DNA from: Hymenobacter ruricola
Lineage (GTDB): Bacteria > Bacteroidota > Bacteroidia > Cytophagales > Hymenobacteraceae
Direction: 5' to 3'
Length of the DNA stretch: 64,000 bases
Assembly: GCF_015694525.1 (NCBI RefSeq)
Contig: NZ_JADQDM010000011.1
Span: forward strand, 1-64,000
The notes under the pieces are model-generated. The model searched no databases and was not told the origin of the DNA. It saw nothing but the letters and a program-made list of their open reading frames with translations. Shown piece by piece: positions 1-8,662 of the stretch (positions within the stretch are counted from its first letter, which is position 1; every line of letters begins with the position of its first letter). Position numbers and translations under genes: made by a program.

Positions 1-35
1 AAATATACTACTTACTGTTAACACCTCCTAGTAAG

Positions 36-75
36 CGTGGCACGCGAGATGTCTCGACCAGCTCGACATGACGTT
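36..75. repeat. Partial family-II inverted repeat
   Basis: This stretch matches one arm of the hairpins at 12717-12827 and 55598-55685 (core GCGAGATGTCTCG followed by GCTCGACATGACG). The other arm is absent or lies left of the window. It lies downstream of the minus-strand ATPase gene. Nothing else is recognisable in bases 1-135 apart from a short direct repeat (TGCGTTGCTT, two copies near 98-125). Confidence 0.6.
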
Positions 76-135
76 CTTGGTTGTTCCCTGCGTTTCCCTG
101 CGTTGCTTCCGGTCTCTGCGTTGCTTTCGGTCGCC

Positions 136-795
136 TCAGCCGCCTTCCAGAATATGCCCGTCGCGCATCACAATTTTGCGGTCGGCCATGTCGGCCAGCT
201 GCTCGTTGTGCGTCACGATGACGAAGGTCTGGCCCAACTCTTTGCGCAGCAGAAAGAAAATCTGGTGCAGCTCTTGGGCATTTTTAGTGTCGAGGTTGCC
301 GCTGGGCTCGTCGGCGAAGATGATTTCGGGCGAGTTGATGAGGGCACGGGCCACCGACACGCGCTGCTGCTCGCCGCCGCTCATCTCGCTGGGCTTGTGC
401 TCGGCGCGGCCTTCCAGGTTGAGCATGCCGAGGAGCTCGCGGGCCCGCACGCGCACTTCTTTTTCGGAGCGGCCGGCCAGGTAGGCGGGCAGGCACACGT
501 TTTCGAGGGCCGTGAACTCGGGCAGCAGGTTGTGAAACTGGAAAATGAACCCGATGTGCCGGTTGCGAAACCGGGCCAAATCGTTGCGCCCCAAGGAGCT
601 AACCGATTCACCGTCGAAGAGGACTTCGCCCGAGTCGGGGCTGTCCAGCGTGCCCAGAATGTGGAGCAGCGTGCTCTTGCCCGCGCCCGAGGAACCCACG
701 ATGCTGACGATTTCCGACTTTTCAATCGTTAAATCGATGCCTTTGAGGACGTTCAGAGCGTTGTAGCTCTTGTGAATGTTGATAGCTTGCAGCAA
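136..795 (-). CDS. LolD-like ABC transporter ATP-binding protein
   Basis: This is the ATPase subunit of a LolCDE/MacB-type ABC transporter, which in Gram-negative bacteria powers lipoprotein release or related export at the inner membrane. Visible motifs are Walker A GSSGAGKST (about residue 34), the family-typical Q-loop region FIFQFHNLLPEFTALENV, signature MSGGEQQRV, Walker B IIFADEPSGNLD and the switch histidine in VIVTHNE. I chose the TTG at 795 (219 aa) because the protein then starts directly with the usual LolD N-terminus (LQAINIHKSY). An in-frame ATG at 885 would add 30 residues of unrelated sequence, and a Bacteroidota-type -7 box (TAGCTTTG) lies inside that extension. No permease gene is next to it. 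Confidence 0.88.
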   Translation of the reverse strand: MLQAINIHKSYNALNVLKGIDLTIEKSEIVSIVGSSGAGKSTLLHILGTLDSPDSGEVLFDGESVSSLGRNDLARFRNRHIGFIFQFHNLLPEFTALENVCLPAYLAGRSEKEVRVRARELLGMLNLEGRAEHKPSEMSGGEQQRVSVARALINSPEIIFADEPSGNLDTKNAQELHQIFFLLRKELGQTFVIVTHNEQLADMADRKIVMRDGHILEGG

Positions 796-833
796 CGGAG
801 CCGGCGATAGACGTGAACGGAATGCGGTAGTGG

Positions 834-841
834 CAAAGCTA
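834..841 (-). promoter_or_regulatory. -7 box TAGCTTTG of the LolD-like gene
   Basis: Read on the minus strand, 841-834 is TAGCTTTG, an exact match to the Bacteroidota TAnnTTTG -7 element. It predicts a transcript starting near 828, about 33 nt upstream of the TTG start at 795. No clear TTTG -33 element is seen, so this rests on the -7 box alone. Confidence 0.45.
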
Positions 842-912
842 CGCACAATCCGGGCGCAGCCGAGCCGGGCCTTATACGCCGCCAACGGTTTGGCGTAGCT
901 ATCTTTTCGTGG

Positions 913-2088
913 ATGACCGAATTTTCGTTGCGAATGCCTTCTCTTTTTCTAACGCGCCGCTGGCTACTGGTTACCGGGCTGTTGCTGGGAATAAGCGGGG
1001 CCGCCTGGTGGGTGAAAAACACTGTTTTTCAACGAAGAAACGCGGCCGCCAGTCAAGCCAGCGAAGATTTTAACCGCTCGCTCATCCTGGCGCCCGCAAT
1101 GCCCGCCGCGGCCTTCGACAGCGCCCGGCTGCGCGGCGTGAGCTGGGTGGGCGGCGACTCCATCACCGACGCCGAGCTGGCGCCGCTGCTGCGCGACCAC
1201 GTGACCTGGATAGCCCAGATGCCCTTCGGCTGGCAGGCCGATGCCGCCGCGCCCACCATTCGCCTGAACACGGCCCGGCCCACGGGGCGCCGCGGCCTGT
1301 GGGGCGAAAGCGACGCCGGGCTGACCTACACGGCCCGGCTGGCCCGGCAGCACGGCATTCGCACGCTGCTCAAGCCGCACTTGTGGGTGCGGGGCCACGG
1401 CGCCTGGCCCGGCGACGTGAACATGGCCAGCCCCGCCGATTGGGACGCGTGGTTTGCCAGTTACTCGGCCTTTCTGTTGCACTACGCGCAGTTAGCCGAA
1501 ACCGCGCATTTCGACGCGCTTTGCATTGGTACCGAGCTGCTGCATGCCACCGAGCCGGCCCACGACAAGGCCTGGCGCGGGCTCATCCGGCAGGTGCGGC
1601 GGGTGTACCACGGCCCGCTGACCTACGCGGCCAACTGGAGGGGCGAGTACCGCCAAATCCGGTTCTGGGACGCGCTGGACTACGTGGGCATTCAGGCTTA
1701 TTTCCCGCTGAGCCCAGCCGCCGGCCCGTCCTTGGAAACCCTGGTGGCCGGCTGGCAACCTCATCTGCAGGAGCTAAGTGCCTGGCAGAAAAAAATCAAA
1801 AAGCCCATCGTTTTCACCGAAGTGGGCTACAAAACCACGCCCGACGCCGCCGCCCGCCCCTGGGAATGGCCCGAGCACCTGGCCACCACCCCGCCCGACG
1901 AGGCCACCCAGGCCCGCTGCTACGAGGCCCTGTTTCGGACCTGCTGGGCCCAGCCGTGGCTGAAAGGCCTGTTTATCTGGAAATGGTACCCGGGGCTGAC
2001 GGCCGACGGCCCGGCCCGCCGCCACGCCGATTTTACGCCCCAGCACAAGCCCGCCGAAACGGTATTGGCGCGCTGGTACGGGCCGTAA
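913..2088 (+). CDS. GH113-like TIM-barrel glycoside hydrolase
   Basis: A 391-aa protein with an N-terminal membrane anchor or uncleaved signal (about residues 10-32), followed by a TIM-barrel hydrolase resembling GH113 (beta-mannanase-like) enzymes. The probable acid/base is Glu208 in CIGTELLH and the probable nucleophile is Glu303 in IVFTEVGY. Aromatic strand ends such as GIQAYFPL and FIWKWYPG fit a glycan-binding cleft. It probably acts in the periplasm on a polysaccharide. ATG 934 is an alternative start. It is divergent from the ATPase and monocistronic, and it is followed within 5 nt of its stop by a GTAG-headed repeat. Confidence 0.75.
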   Translation: MTEFSLRMPSLFLTRRWLLVTGLLLGISGAAWWVKNTVFQRRNAAASQASEDFNRSLILAPAMPAAAFDSARLRGVSWVGGDSITDAELAPLLRDHVTWIAQMPFGWQADAAAPTIRLNTARPTGRRGLWGESDAGLTYTARLARQHGIRTLLKPHLWVRGHGAWPGDVNMASPADWDAWFASYSAFLLHYAQLAETAHFDALCIGTELLHATEPAHDKAWRGLIRQVRRVYHGPLTYAANWRGEYRQIRFWDALDYVGIQAYFPLSPAAGPSLETLVAGWQPHLQELSAWQKKIKKPIVFTEVGYKTTPDAAARPWEWPEHLATTPPDEATQARCYEALFRTCWAQPWLKGLFIWKWYPGLTADGPARRHADFTPQHKPAETVLARWYGP

Positions 2089-2092
2089 GGAT

Positions 2093-2173
2093 GTAGCGTG
2101 GACTCTGCGAGTCCGCGCAGGAAAGAATCAAGTTTAAACCAATCCAAGCGCGGACTCGCAGAGTCCATGCTAC
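2093..2173. repeat. REP/BIME-like inverted repeat, GTAG-headed (family A)
   Basis: Two 26-nt arms (2093-2118 and 2148-2173) are inverted copies with one mismatch. Each arm begins GTAGC and then contains a small palindrome of its own (GGACTC-tgc-GAGTCC), so the element is a pair of head-to-head hairpins. It sits between the GH113-like gene and the sucC promoter. There is no T-tract, so it is not a standard intrinsic terminator. Confidence 0.85.
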
Positions 2174-2189
2174 AATGCTTGCCGTCTGG

Positions 2190-2222
2190 TTGCGACAATC
2201 AATTCCGGCGGGCGTACTTTCG
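2190..2222 (+). promoter_or_regulatory. Promoter of sucC
   Basis: TTGC (2190-2193) and TACTTTCG (2215-2222) are separated by 21 nt. This fits the Bacteroidota -33/-7 arrangement with one deviation from TAnnTTTG. The predicted leader to the ATG at 2273 is about 45 nt. Confidence 0.5.
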
Positions 2223-2272
2223 CGTCCGCAACCGCAGGGCTGCAAGGCACAACCCACCCCTTACCCGTTTTT

Positions 2273-3469
2273 ATGAACATTCACGAATATCAGGGCAAAG
2301 AAATCCTGAAAAAGTACGGCGTCCGCGTGCAGGAAGGCATCACCGCCGACACCCCCGACGAGGCCGTAGCCGCCGCCGAGAAGCTGACCGCCGAAACCGG
2401 CACCAGCTGGTACGTCATCAAGGCGCAAATCCACGCCGGGGGCCGCGGCAAAGGGGGCGGGGTGAAGCTCGCCAAGGGCATCGACAAGGTGAAGGACATC
2501 GCCAGCGAAATCATCGGCATGCAGCTCGTGACCAAGCAAACCGGCGCCGAAGGCCGCAAGGTGCACAAGGTGCTGGTGGCCCAGGACGTGTACTACCCCG
2601 GCCCGAGCGAAACCAAGGAATACTACATGAGCGTGCTGCTGGACCGCACGCTGGGCAAAAACGTCATCATCTACACCACCGAGGGCGGCATGGACATCGA
2701 GGAAGTGGCCGAGGCGCACCCCGAGAAAATCCACCGCGAGCACGTGGACCCCGCCGTGGGCCTGCAAGGCTTCCAGGCCCGCAAAATTGCGTTCAACCTG
2801 GGCCTGGAAGGCGACGCGCAGAAGGAAATGGTGAAGTTCGTGTCGGCTTTATACAAGGCCTACGACGAAACCGATTCCAGCATGTTCGAAATCAACCCGG
2901 TGCTGAAAACGTCGGACAACAAGATTTTGGCCGTTGACGCCAAGGTAACACTGGACGAAAACGCCCTCTACCGCCACAAGGATTTCGTGGCCTTGCGCGA
3001 CCTCAACGAGGAAGACCCGCTGGAAGTGGAGGCCTCCAACAACAACCTGAACTACGTGAAGCTCGACGGCAACGTGGGCTGCATGGTGAACGGCGCCGGC
3101 CTGGCCATGGCCACCATGGACATCATCAAGCTGAGCGGCGGCGAGCCCGCCAACTTCCTCGACGTGGGCGGCGGAGCCAACGCCCAGACCGTGGAAGCGG
3201 GCTTCCGCATCATCCTGAAGGACCCAAACGTGAAAGCCATCCTGATTAACATCTTCGGCGGCATCGTGCGCTGCGACCGGGTGGCCAACGGCGTGGTGGA
3301 AGCCTACAAAGCCATCGGCGACATCCGCGTGCCCATCATCGTGCGCCTGCAGGGCACCAACGCCGAAGAAGGCGCCCGCATCATCGACGAAAGCGGCCTG
3401 AAAGTGTCGTCGGCCGTGCTGCTGAAAGACGCCGCCGCCCGCGTGAAAGAAGTGCTGGCTACGGCGTAG
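2273..3469 (+). CDS. sucC: Succinyl-CoA synthetase (ADP-forming) beta subunit
   Basis: 398 aa, full length for SucC. It is the nucleotide- and succinate-binding subunit of the TCA-cycle enzyme that makes ATP from succinyl-CoA. The start MNIHEYQGKEILKKYGV is the canonical SucC N-terminus. The ATP-grasp part contains KAQIHAGGRGKGGGVKLA, and the C-terminal ligase domain contains GNVGCMVNGAGLAMATMDII and NIFGGIVRCD. sucD is not adjacent, so the two subunits are encoded apart, as is common in this phylum. Confidence 0.97.
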   Translation: MNIHEYQGKEILKKYGVRVQEGITADTPDEAVAAAEKLTAETGTSWYVIKAQIHAGGRGKGGGVKLAKGIDKVKDIASEIIGMQLVTKQTGAEGRKVHKVLVAQDVYYPGPSETKEYYMSVLLDRTLGKNVIIYTTEGGMDIEEVAEAHPEKIHREHVDPAVGLQGFQARKIAFNLGLEGDAQKEMVKFVSALYKAYDETDSSMFEINPVLKTSDNKILAVDAKVTLDENALYRHKDFVALRDLNEEDPLEVEASNNNLNYVKLDGNVGCMVNGAGLAMATMDIIKLSGGEPANFLDVGGGANAQTVEAGFRIILKDPNVKAILINIFGGIVRCDRVANGVVEAYKAIGDIRVPIIVRLQGTNAEEGARIIDESGLKVSSAVLLKDAAARVKEVLATA

Positions 3470-3498
3470 AGCCCGGCCGCTGCTAGTCTGGTTGCAAT

Positions 3499-3535
3499 TA
3501 AAAAAGCTCGTCTGGTAACCCAGGCGGGCTTTTTT
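3499..3535 (+). terminator. Intrinsic terminator of sucC
   Basis: GC-rich stem (AGCTCGTCTGG / CCAGGCGGGCT, loop TAAC) followed by TTTTTT, 30 nt downstream of the sucC stop. Confidence 0.88.
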
Positions 3536-3569
3536 GGTTACTAACGCTCATCTTTCTCCTTTCCCCGCT

Positions 3570-4550
3570 ATGGAATTCACTCGTTTAGGCAACACCGGGT
3601 TGCAAGTTTCCCGAATCTGCCTCGGCACCATGACCTACGGCACGCCCACCGAACGCTGGCCCTGGGCCCTCGATGAAGAAGCCAGCCGTCCCTTCATTCA
3701 GCAAGCCCTGGAACTGGGCATCAACTTTTTCGACACCGCCGACGTGTATAGCAACGGGGCCAGCGAAGAAGTGGTGGGCCGCGCCCTGCGCGACTTTGCC
3801 AAGCGCGACGAGGTGGTGCTGGCCACCAAAGTATTCAACCCGATGGGGCCCGGCCCTAACGACAAAGGTCTGTCGCGCAAGCACATCTTGAGTGCCATCG
3901 ACGCCAGCCTGCGGCGCCTGGGCACCGACTACGTGGACCTGTACCAGATTCACCGCTGGGACTACCACACGCCCATTGAAGAAACGCTGGAAGCCCTGCA
4001 CGACGTGGTGAAGGCCGGCAAGGCCCGCTACATCGGGGCGTCGTCAATGTTTGCCTGGCAGTTTGCCCAAGCCTTGTACCTGGCCGAAAAGCACAACTGG
4101 ACGCGCTTTGTGAGCATGCAGCCGCACTACAACTTGGTGTACCGCGAGGAGGAGCGCGAAATGCTGCCGCTGTGCCGGGACCAGAAAATCGGCGTCATTC
4201 CGTGGTCGCCGCTGGCGCGGGGCCTGCTCACGGGCGGGCGCGGCAAGGAGCGCAACGAAACCGAGCGCGCCAAAACCGATGCCTTCGGCAAAAGCCTCTA
4301 CGGCCGCGACGACGATTTTGCCGTGGCCGACCGCGTGGCCGACATTGCCCGGGAGCGCGGCCTGCCCAGTGCCCAGATTGCCCTGGCTTGGCAGTTGGCC
4401 CAGCCCGTCGTTACGGCGCCCATCGTGGGCGCGAGCAAGCCCGGCCACCTGCAGGACGCCGTGGCGGCCGTGGACGTGAAGCTGTCGGCCGACGAGATTA
4501 AACGCCTGGAAGAACTGTACCAGCCGCACCCGGTGCTGGGCTTTAGCTAA
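3570..4550 (+). CDS. Aldo/keto reductase
   Basis: 326 aa from the ATG at 3570, which starts with the family-typical MEFTRLGNTGLQVSRICLGT. The upstream in-frame ATG at 3534 overlaps the sucC terminator and was rejected. It is a cytosolic NADPH-dependent (beta/alpha)8 oxidoreductase. Catalytic residues appear as D and Y in FFDTADVYSNG, K in VVLATKVF and H in YQIHRWDYHT. The NADP-binding end IVGASKPGHLQDAV is present. The substrate cannot be read from sequence; the family ranges from sugar aldehydes to xenobiotic carbonyls. It is monocistronic, between two terminators. Confidence 0.93.
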   Translation: MEFTRLGNTGLQVSRICLGTMTYGTPTERWPWALDEEASRPFIQQALELGINFFDTADVYSNGASEEVVGRALRDFAKRDEVVLATKVFNPMGPGPNDKGLSRKHILSAIDASLRRLGTDYVDLYQIHRWDYHTPIEETLEALHDVVKAGKARYIGASSMFAWQFAQALYLAEKHNWTRFVSMQPHYNLVYREEEREMLPLCRDQKIGVIPWSPLARGLLTGGRGKERNETERAKTDAFGKSLYGRDDDFAVADRVADIARERGLPSAQIALAWQLAQPVVTAPIVGASKPGHLQDAVAAVDVKLSADEIKRLEELYQPHPVLGFS

Positions 4551-4571
4551 ATCCAGCCACGCCGCGAAAGC

Positions 4572-4610
4572 AAAAAAGGCCCGCCTGATTCGTCAGGCGG
4601 GCCTTTTTTA
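4572..4610. terminator. Bidirectional terminator between convergent genes
   Basis: Perfect stem AAGGCCCGCCTGA / TCAGGCGGGCCTT with an A-run on the left and a T-run on the right, so it can stop transcription from both the reductase gene (+) and the Ohr gene (-). Confidence 0.9.
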
Positions 4611-4628
4611 ACTCTTAACATCTAACTC

Positions 4629-5099
4629 TTAACTTTTTTCAGCCACGCCGGCATTTTCTTCGGCTTGCACGGGAATGGTTTTGCCCTGCACGCGGAGCTC
4701 CACTTCCATGTTGCCGCGGGTGCCCACCGAGTAGGGGCAGATTTTGTGGGCCTGGCGCACCATCTCAATGGTTTTGGCTTCGTCAAACTTTTTCAGGTCG
4801 ACGTCGAGGATGGCGCTCAGGCCGTAGCCTTCGCCTTCCTGAAACAGCGTGACGGAGCATTGCACCGAGCTTTCCTTGTCGAGGGTATCGCCGGCGCGCT
4901 GGGCCGTGACGAGCAGGGCCTGCTGGAAGCACGAGGCGTAGCCGGCGGCGAACAGCTCTTCGGGGTTGGTAGCGCCTTTTTTGCCACCCAGGCCCTCGGG
5001 TACCGACATTTCCATGTCGATGACGCCGGTGGCGGAGCGGACGTGGCCGCTGCGGCCACCTACGGCCGACGCGTCGGCCGTGTACAGATTCTTCTTCAT
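4629..5099 (-). CDS. Ohr/OsmC-type organic hydroperoxide reductase
   Basis: 156 aa. Thiol peroxidase of the OsmC/Ohr family, reducing organic hydroperoxides in the cytosol with lipoylated or other dithiol reductants. Both catalytic cysteines are visible: GYASCFQQAL (Cys about 58) and HKICPYSVGTRGN (Cys about 121). The spacing and the NPEELFAAGYASCF motif favour Ohr over OsmC. It is slightly longer than typical Ohr because of an acidic tail. Confidence 0.93.
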   Translation of the reverse strand: MKKNLYTADASAVGGRSGHVRSATGVIDMEMSVPEGLGGKKGATNPEELFAAGYASCFQQALLVTAQRAGDTLDKESSVQCSVTLFQEGEGYGLSAILDVDLKKFDEAKTIEMVRQAHKICPYSVGTRGNMEVELRVQGKTIPVQAEENAGVAEKS

Positions 5100-5210
5100 A
5101 AAAAGAGAGTGGGGTGATGAATAGACAATGGGCTGGTGCTTGGCTTAACTGGATTTTGGCCCCCGGGGTTTTGCCGCAAGGCGGCCCGCCAGCAGGAATT
5201 TGCCCGCATA

Positions 5211-5242
5211 TTTGGTGGCCTTGGCATTTGCGGCTACTTTTG
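5211..5242 (+). promoter_or_regulatory. Promoter of tRNA-Arg
   Basis: TTTG (5211-5214), 20-nt spacer, TACTTTTG (5235-5242): a perfect match to the Bacteroidota promoter consensus, placed 18 nt upstream of the tRNA 5' end. Confidence 0.85.
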
Positions 5243-5260
5243 CAGTCCTATTCCAGACCC

Positions 5261-5332
5261 GGCCGCGTCGTACAACGGATAGTATGAGAGTTTCCGAAGC
5301 TCTTGATTTAGGTTCGATTCCTAACGCGGCCA
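5261..5332 (+). tRNA. tRNA-Arg (anticodon CCG)
   Basis: A complete cloverleaf can be drawn: acceptor GGCCGCG/CGCGGCC, D stem GTAC/GTAT, anticodon stem AGAGT/GCTCT with loop TTCCGAA (anticodon CCG, reads CGG), T arm TTAGG-TTCGATT-CCTAA and discriminator A at 5332. CCA is not encoded. It is a single-gene unit with its own promoter and terminator. Confidence 0.95.
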
Positions 5333-5333
5333 C

Positions 5334-5371
5334 GAAAAAGCCTTCAGCATTGCGCTGAAGGCTTTTTTTAT
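5334..5371 (+). terminator. Terminator of tRNA-Arg
   Basis: Stem AGCCTTCAGC/GCTGAAGGCT followed by seven T, immediately after the tRNA. Confidence 0.92.
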
Positions 5372-5618
5372 TTTCGGCTTGCGCAGAACCAGTGCACGGT
5401 GGCCCGCTCCGGCCCCAAGCCGCAAGTGCCCGCGGCCCGGCGCCCGCCCCGGTAAGCTCGGCACTGCAAACCCTGGACGGCAAAAGGCGGTAACAGATGC
5501 ACCACCCCGGCGGCCGGCCCGGAATCCGGCCTGCTCCGAAACGGGGGTGACGCTTCGGGCAAGCGCCTTTTATCAGGAAATCAACCCATCACCCTTTCAA
5601 ATAAACCTAGCGGACATT

Positions 5619-6626
5619 ATGAATCAGGAAAAACAACTCAGCCGACGCGAAGTCCTTGGCGGCCTCGGAGCCAGCCTGGCGGTGGCGGCAGTGGCGCCGG
5701 TGCTGTCGGCCGACGCGGCCGAAAATCCCGCCGAGGCGGCCCCCGTGGCCCTCGAAAACCCCAACGAGAAATACCCCAAGCCGCCGTTCAAAAGCCAGTC
5801 GCAGCCCTGGCCCGGCCTGGCCAGCCAGATGGAGCCCAAGCCCGACCACGGCGAAAAAAGCTACAAGGGCTCCGGCCGCTTGAAGGGCCGCAAGGCCCTG
5901 ATTACGGGCGGCGACTCGGGCATGGGCCGCGCCGCCGCCATTGCCTACGCCCGCGAAGGCGCCGACGTGGCCATCAACTACCTGCCCGCTGAGGAAGCGG
6001 ACGCCAAGGAAGTCATTGCCTTGATAAAAGCCGAGGGCCGCAAGGCCGTGGCTATTCCCGGCGACCTGCGCGACGAAGCCTTTTGCCAGCGCCTGGTGGC
6101 CGAGGCCGTGCGTCAGCTCGGCGGGCTCGACATTCTGGTGAGCAACGCGGCCCGGCAGCAAACCCGCAAGTCCATTCTCGACGTGACGAGCGAGGATTTT
6201 GACGCCACGATGAAAACCAACATCTACGCGCCGTTCTGGATTATCAAAGCGGCTTTGCCGCACATGCCGCCCGGCTCGGCCATCATTGGTACCACTTCCG
6301 AGCAGGCCATGGACCCCTCGGCCGACTTGTACGACTACGCCCAGACCAAGGCCGCGACCACCAACTACGTGCGCTCCTTAGCCAAGCAACTAGCCCCGAA
6401 GGGCATTCGGGTGAACGGCGTGGCGCCCGGCCCCATCTGGACGCCGCTGCAGGTGAGCGGCGGCGCCACCCAGGAAAAGCTGGTGAAATTCGGCGGCGAC
6501 ACGCCCATGAAGCGGCCCGGGCAACCGGTGGAGCTGGCGTCCATCTACGTGCAGCTGGCCGACCCGCAGGCCAGCTACGCCACCGGCCAGGTGTACGGCG
6601 CCATGGGCGGCAACGGCCAGCCGTAA
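5619..6626 (+). CDS. Exported SDR-family oxidoreductase (general-stress type)
   Basis: 335 aa from ATG 5619; longer in-frame starts would run through the region following the tRNA terminator. A Tat-like leader (LSRREVLGG then a hydrophobic Ala-rich stretch, residues 7-35) precedes a linker typical of the YhdF/YhxC general-stress SDRs (KYPKPPFKSQSQPWPG). The Rossmann motif is TGGDSGMG, the active site region includes VSNAARQQ, and the YxxxK dyad is in YDYAQTKAA. NAD(P)-dependent dehydrogenase, substrate unknown. A Tat leader on a cofactor-dependent SDR is unusual but recurrent in this subfamily. Confidence 0.88.
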   Translation: MNQEKQLSRREVLGGLGASLAVAAVAPVLSADAAENPAEAAPVALENPNEKYPKPPFKSQSQPWPGLASQMEPKPDHGEKSYKGSGRLKGRKALITGGDSGMGRAAAIAYAREGADVAINYLPAEEADAKEVIALIKAEGRKAVAIPGDLRDEAFCQRLVAEAVRQLGGLDILVSNAARQQTRKSILDVTSEDFDATMKTNIYAPFWIIKAALPHMPPGSAIIGTTSEQAMDPSADLYDYAQTKAATTNYVRSLAKQLAPKGIRVNGVAPGPIWTPLQVSGGATQEKLVKFGGDTPMKRPGQPVELASIYVQLADPQASYATGQVYGAMGGNGQP

Positions 6627-6647
6627 GGCTGATTACGAACCAATGAA

Positions 6648-6709
6648 CCACATGACAACGGCCGGCAAAGGCACGCTGAAAAGCGCCTTTGCCGGCCGTT
6701 GTCATGTGG
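6648..6709. terminator. Perfect 25-bp inverted repeat between convergent genes
   Basis: Arms 6648-6672 and 6685-6709 are exact inverted copies (25 nt each) around a 12-nt loop, between the stops of the SDR gene (6626) and poxB (6726). It probably acts as a bidirectional transcription end or mRNA 3' stabiliser. It lacks a T-run, so simple intrinsic termination is not certain. Confidence 0.7.
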
Positions 6710-6725
6710 CGCGAGCCGGGCGGCG

Positions 6726-8465
6726 CTACAGCACCTCGCGCAGGTGCTTGTAGTTGCTTTTAATGGTGTCGAGCACCTCGTCCATGCGGCCGCTGAGCAT
6801 GAGCTTGCTCATGGAAAGCGCAAAGCCGGCCACCTGCTCCATTTCTATCTTGGGTGGCATGGCCAGGGCGTTGGGGTCGGTGAGCACGTTCACGAGCACC
6901 GGGCCGGGGTGGACGAAGGCGTCTTGCAGGGCCTGCTCCACCTGGCCGGGTTCGTGCACCGTGACGCCCCGGATGCCCACGGCCTGGGCAATGGCGGCGA
7001 AGTCGGTATTCGGCATATCGGTTTGCCAGTCGGGCAGGCCGGCCACTTCCATTTCCAGCTTCACCATGCCCAGGGCGCGGTTGTTGAAGACGATGATTTT
7101 AATGGGCAGCTCGTACTGCACAATGGTCGACAAATCACCGAGCAGCATGGTCAGGCCGCCGTCGCCGCACAGGGCGATGACCTGCTGCCCCGGCCGGGCC
7201 AGCGCCGCCCCAATGGCCTGCGGCATGGCGTTGGCCATCGAGCCGTGGTTCCAGGAGCCCATCATCACGCGCCGGCCGGTGGCCCGGATGTAGCGGGCGC
7301 CCCACACGCAGCTCATGCCCGTGTCGACGGTGAAAATGGCGTCGTCGGCCGCCAGCTTGTCAACCAGCACGCTCACGTACTCGGGGTGAATGGCGTCGTG
7401 CTGGCCCGCGTCCTCCACGTAGGCCCGCATGTGCTCCTGCACGTGCCGGTAAAAATCCAGCTGCGCCCGCAGGAAGCTGTCGTCGGTTTTCTGCCGAACC
7501 TGGGGCATGAGGGCCTGCAGCGTGTCGCGGATGTTGCCGCAGAGGCCCAGGCTCACCTTGGCGCGGCGGCCCAGGCGCTCGGGCCGCACGTCGATTTGCA
7601 CAATGGTGGGCTTCACGGGCATGAAAGCGGTGTAGGGAAAATCGGTGCCCAGCAGCACCAGCAGGTCCGACTCGTGCATGCTGTGGTAGGCCGAGGGCAT
7701 GCCCAACAGGCCCGTCATGCCCACCTCATACGGGTTTTCGTACTGAATTTCGAGCTTGCCCCGAAACGTGTAGCCGATGGGCGAGTGCAGCCGCCCGGCC
7801 AGCTCCAGCAACTCGGCGTGGGCTTCGGCCGCCCCAATGCCGCAGTAGAGCGTGATTTTCTGGTGCGCGTTCAGCAAATCGGCCAGTTGCAGCAGCTCGT
7901 GGTCGGAGGGGCGGATGATGGGGTGCGTGGGGTAAACCTGGCTGGCCGTCATGCTTTCCTCGGCGGGGGCGGCGGCCACGTCGCCGGGCAGGCCCACCAC
8001 GGCCACGCCCTTGCGGCTGATGGCGTGCTGAATGCCGGCCTGAAACATGCGCGCAAACTGCTGGGGCGTGCTCGCAATCTGGTTGTAGCAACTGCAATCG
8101 TCGAACAGCTTGATGGTGTTCGTCTCCTGAAAATGCTCGGTGCCAAATTCAAAGCTGGCCTCGGTGGAAGCAATGGCGATGACCGGGGCGCCGGAGCGGT
8201 GCGCGTCGTACAGCCCGTTGATGAGGTGCACGTGGCCCGGGCCGCTGCTGCCTGCGCAGCAAGCCAGCCCGTTAAGCTGGGCCTCGGCGCCGGCCGCGAA
8301 AGCGCCCGCTTCTTCGTGCCGCACGTGTATCCACTGCAGCTTGCCGTCGCTGCGCCGCACGGCGTCGTTCACTTCGTTGAGACTGTCGCCGGTCACGGCG
8401 TAGATGCGCTTGACGCCGGCGGCGGCCAGCATGTCGACGAGTTGTTCTGCTACTTTTTGGGCCAT
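6726..8465 (-). CDS. poxB: Pyruvate dehydrogenase (quinone) / pyruvate oxidase
   Basis: 579 aa, close to the usual 572 of PoxB. ThDP- and FAD-dependent peripheral membrane enzyme converting pyruvate to acetate and CO2, with electrons passed to quinone. The N-terminal PYR domain has the catalytic Glu context VRHEEAGAFAAGAEAQ and SSGPGHVHLINGLYDAH. The central FAD/TPP-middle domain includes LVLLGTDFPY. The C-terminal PP domain has the ThDP motif starting CGDGGLTMLLGDLST and ending with IVFNN. Homologous acetolactate-synthase-like enzymes cannot be fully excluded, but the overall pattern is PoxB. Confidence 0.9.
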   Translation of the reverse strand: MAQKVAEQLVDMLAAAGVKRIYAVTGDSLNEVNDAVRRSDGKLQWIHVRHEEAGAFAAGAEAQLNGLACCAGSSGPGHVHLINGLYDAHRSGAPVIAIASTEASFEFGTEHFQETNTIKLFDDCSCYNQIASTPQQFARMFQAGIQHAISRKGVAVVGLPGDVAAAPAEESMTASQVYPTHPIIRPSDHELLQLADLLNAHQKITLYCGIGAAEAHAELLELAGRLHSPIGYTFRGKLEIQYENPYEVGMTGLLGMPSAYHSMHESDLLVLLGTDFPYTAFMPVKPTIVQIDVRPERLGRRAKVSLGLCGNIRDTLQALMPQVRQKTDDSFLRAQLDFYRHVQEHMRAYVEDAGQHDAIHPEYVSVLVDKLAADDAIFTVDTGMSCVWGARYIRATGRRVMMGSWNHGSMANAMPQAIGAALARPGQQVIALCGDGGLTMLLGDLSTIVQYELPIKIIVFNNRALGMVKLEMEVAGLPDWQTDMPNTDFAAIAQAVGIRGVTVHEPGQVEQALQDAFVHPGPVLVNVLTDPNALAMPPKIEMEQVAGFALSMSKLMLSGRMDEVLDTIKSNYKHLREVL

Positions 8466-8662
8466 CTGGGAAAGGGGAGGAGGGGGTTGGGGGCGGTCCT
8501 CTCGGGGCTATACGCCGGGGCGGGAAAGTGGGTAGGGGAAAGATAGATTTCGCCCGCGCCGGGGGCGCCGAGCGGCTTGCCCTGGCCTATCGTTGAGAAA
8601 CGGTTGTTGAAAATAACCGGATGAAAGGCCCGCAGGCAATGCCGTACTTCGATTCAACCCAC

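Noticed and set aside
6699..8546. Long ORF (615 codons) antisense to poxB
   Set aside because: It mirrors the poxB coding strand in a high-GC sequence; His/Gln-rich translation without domain features.
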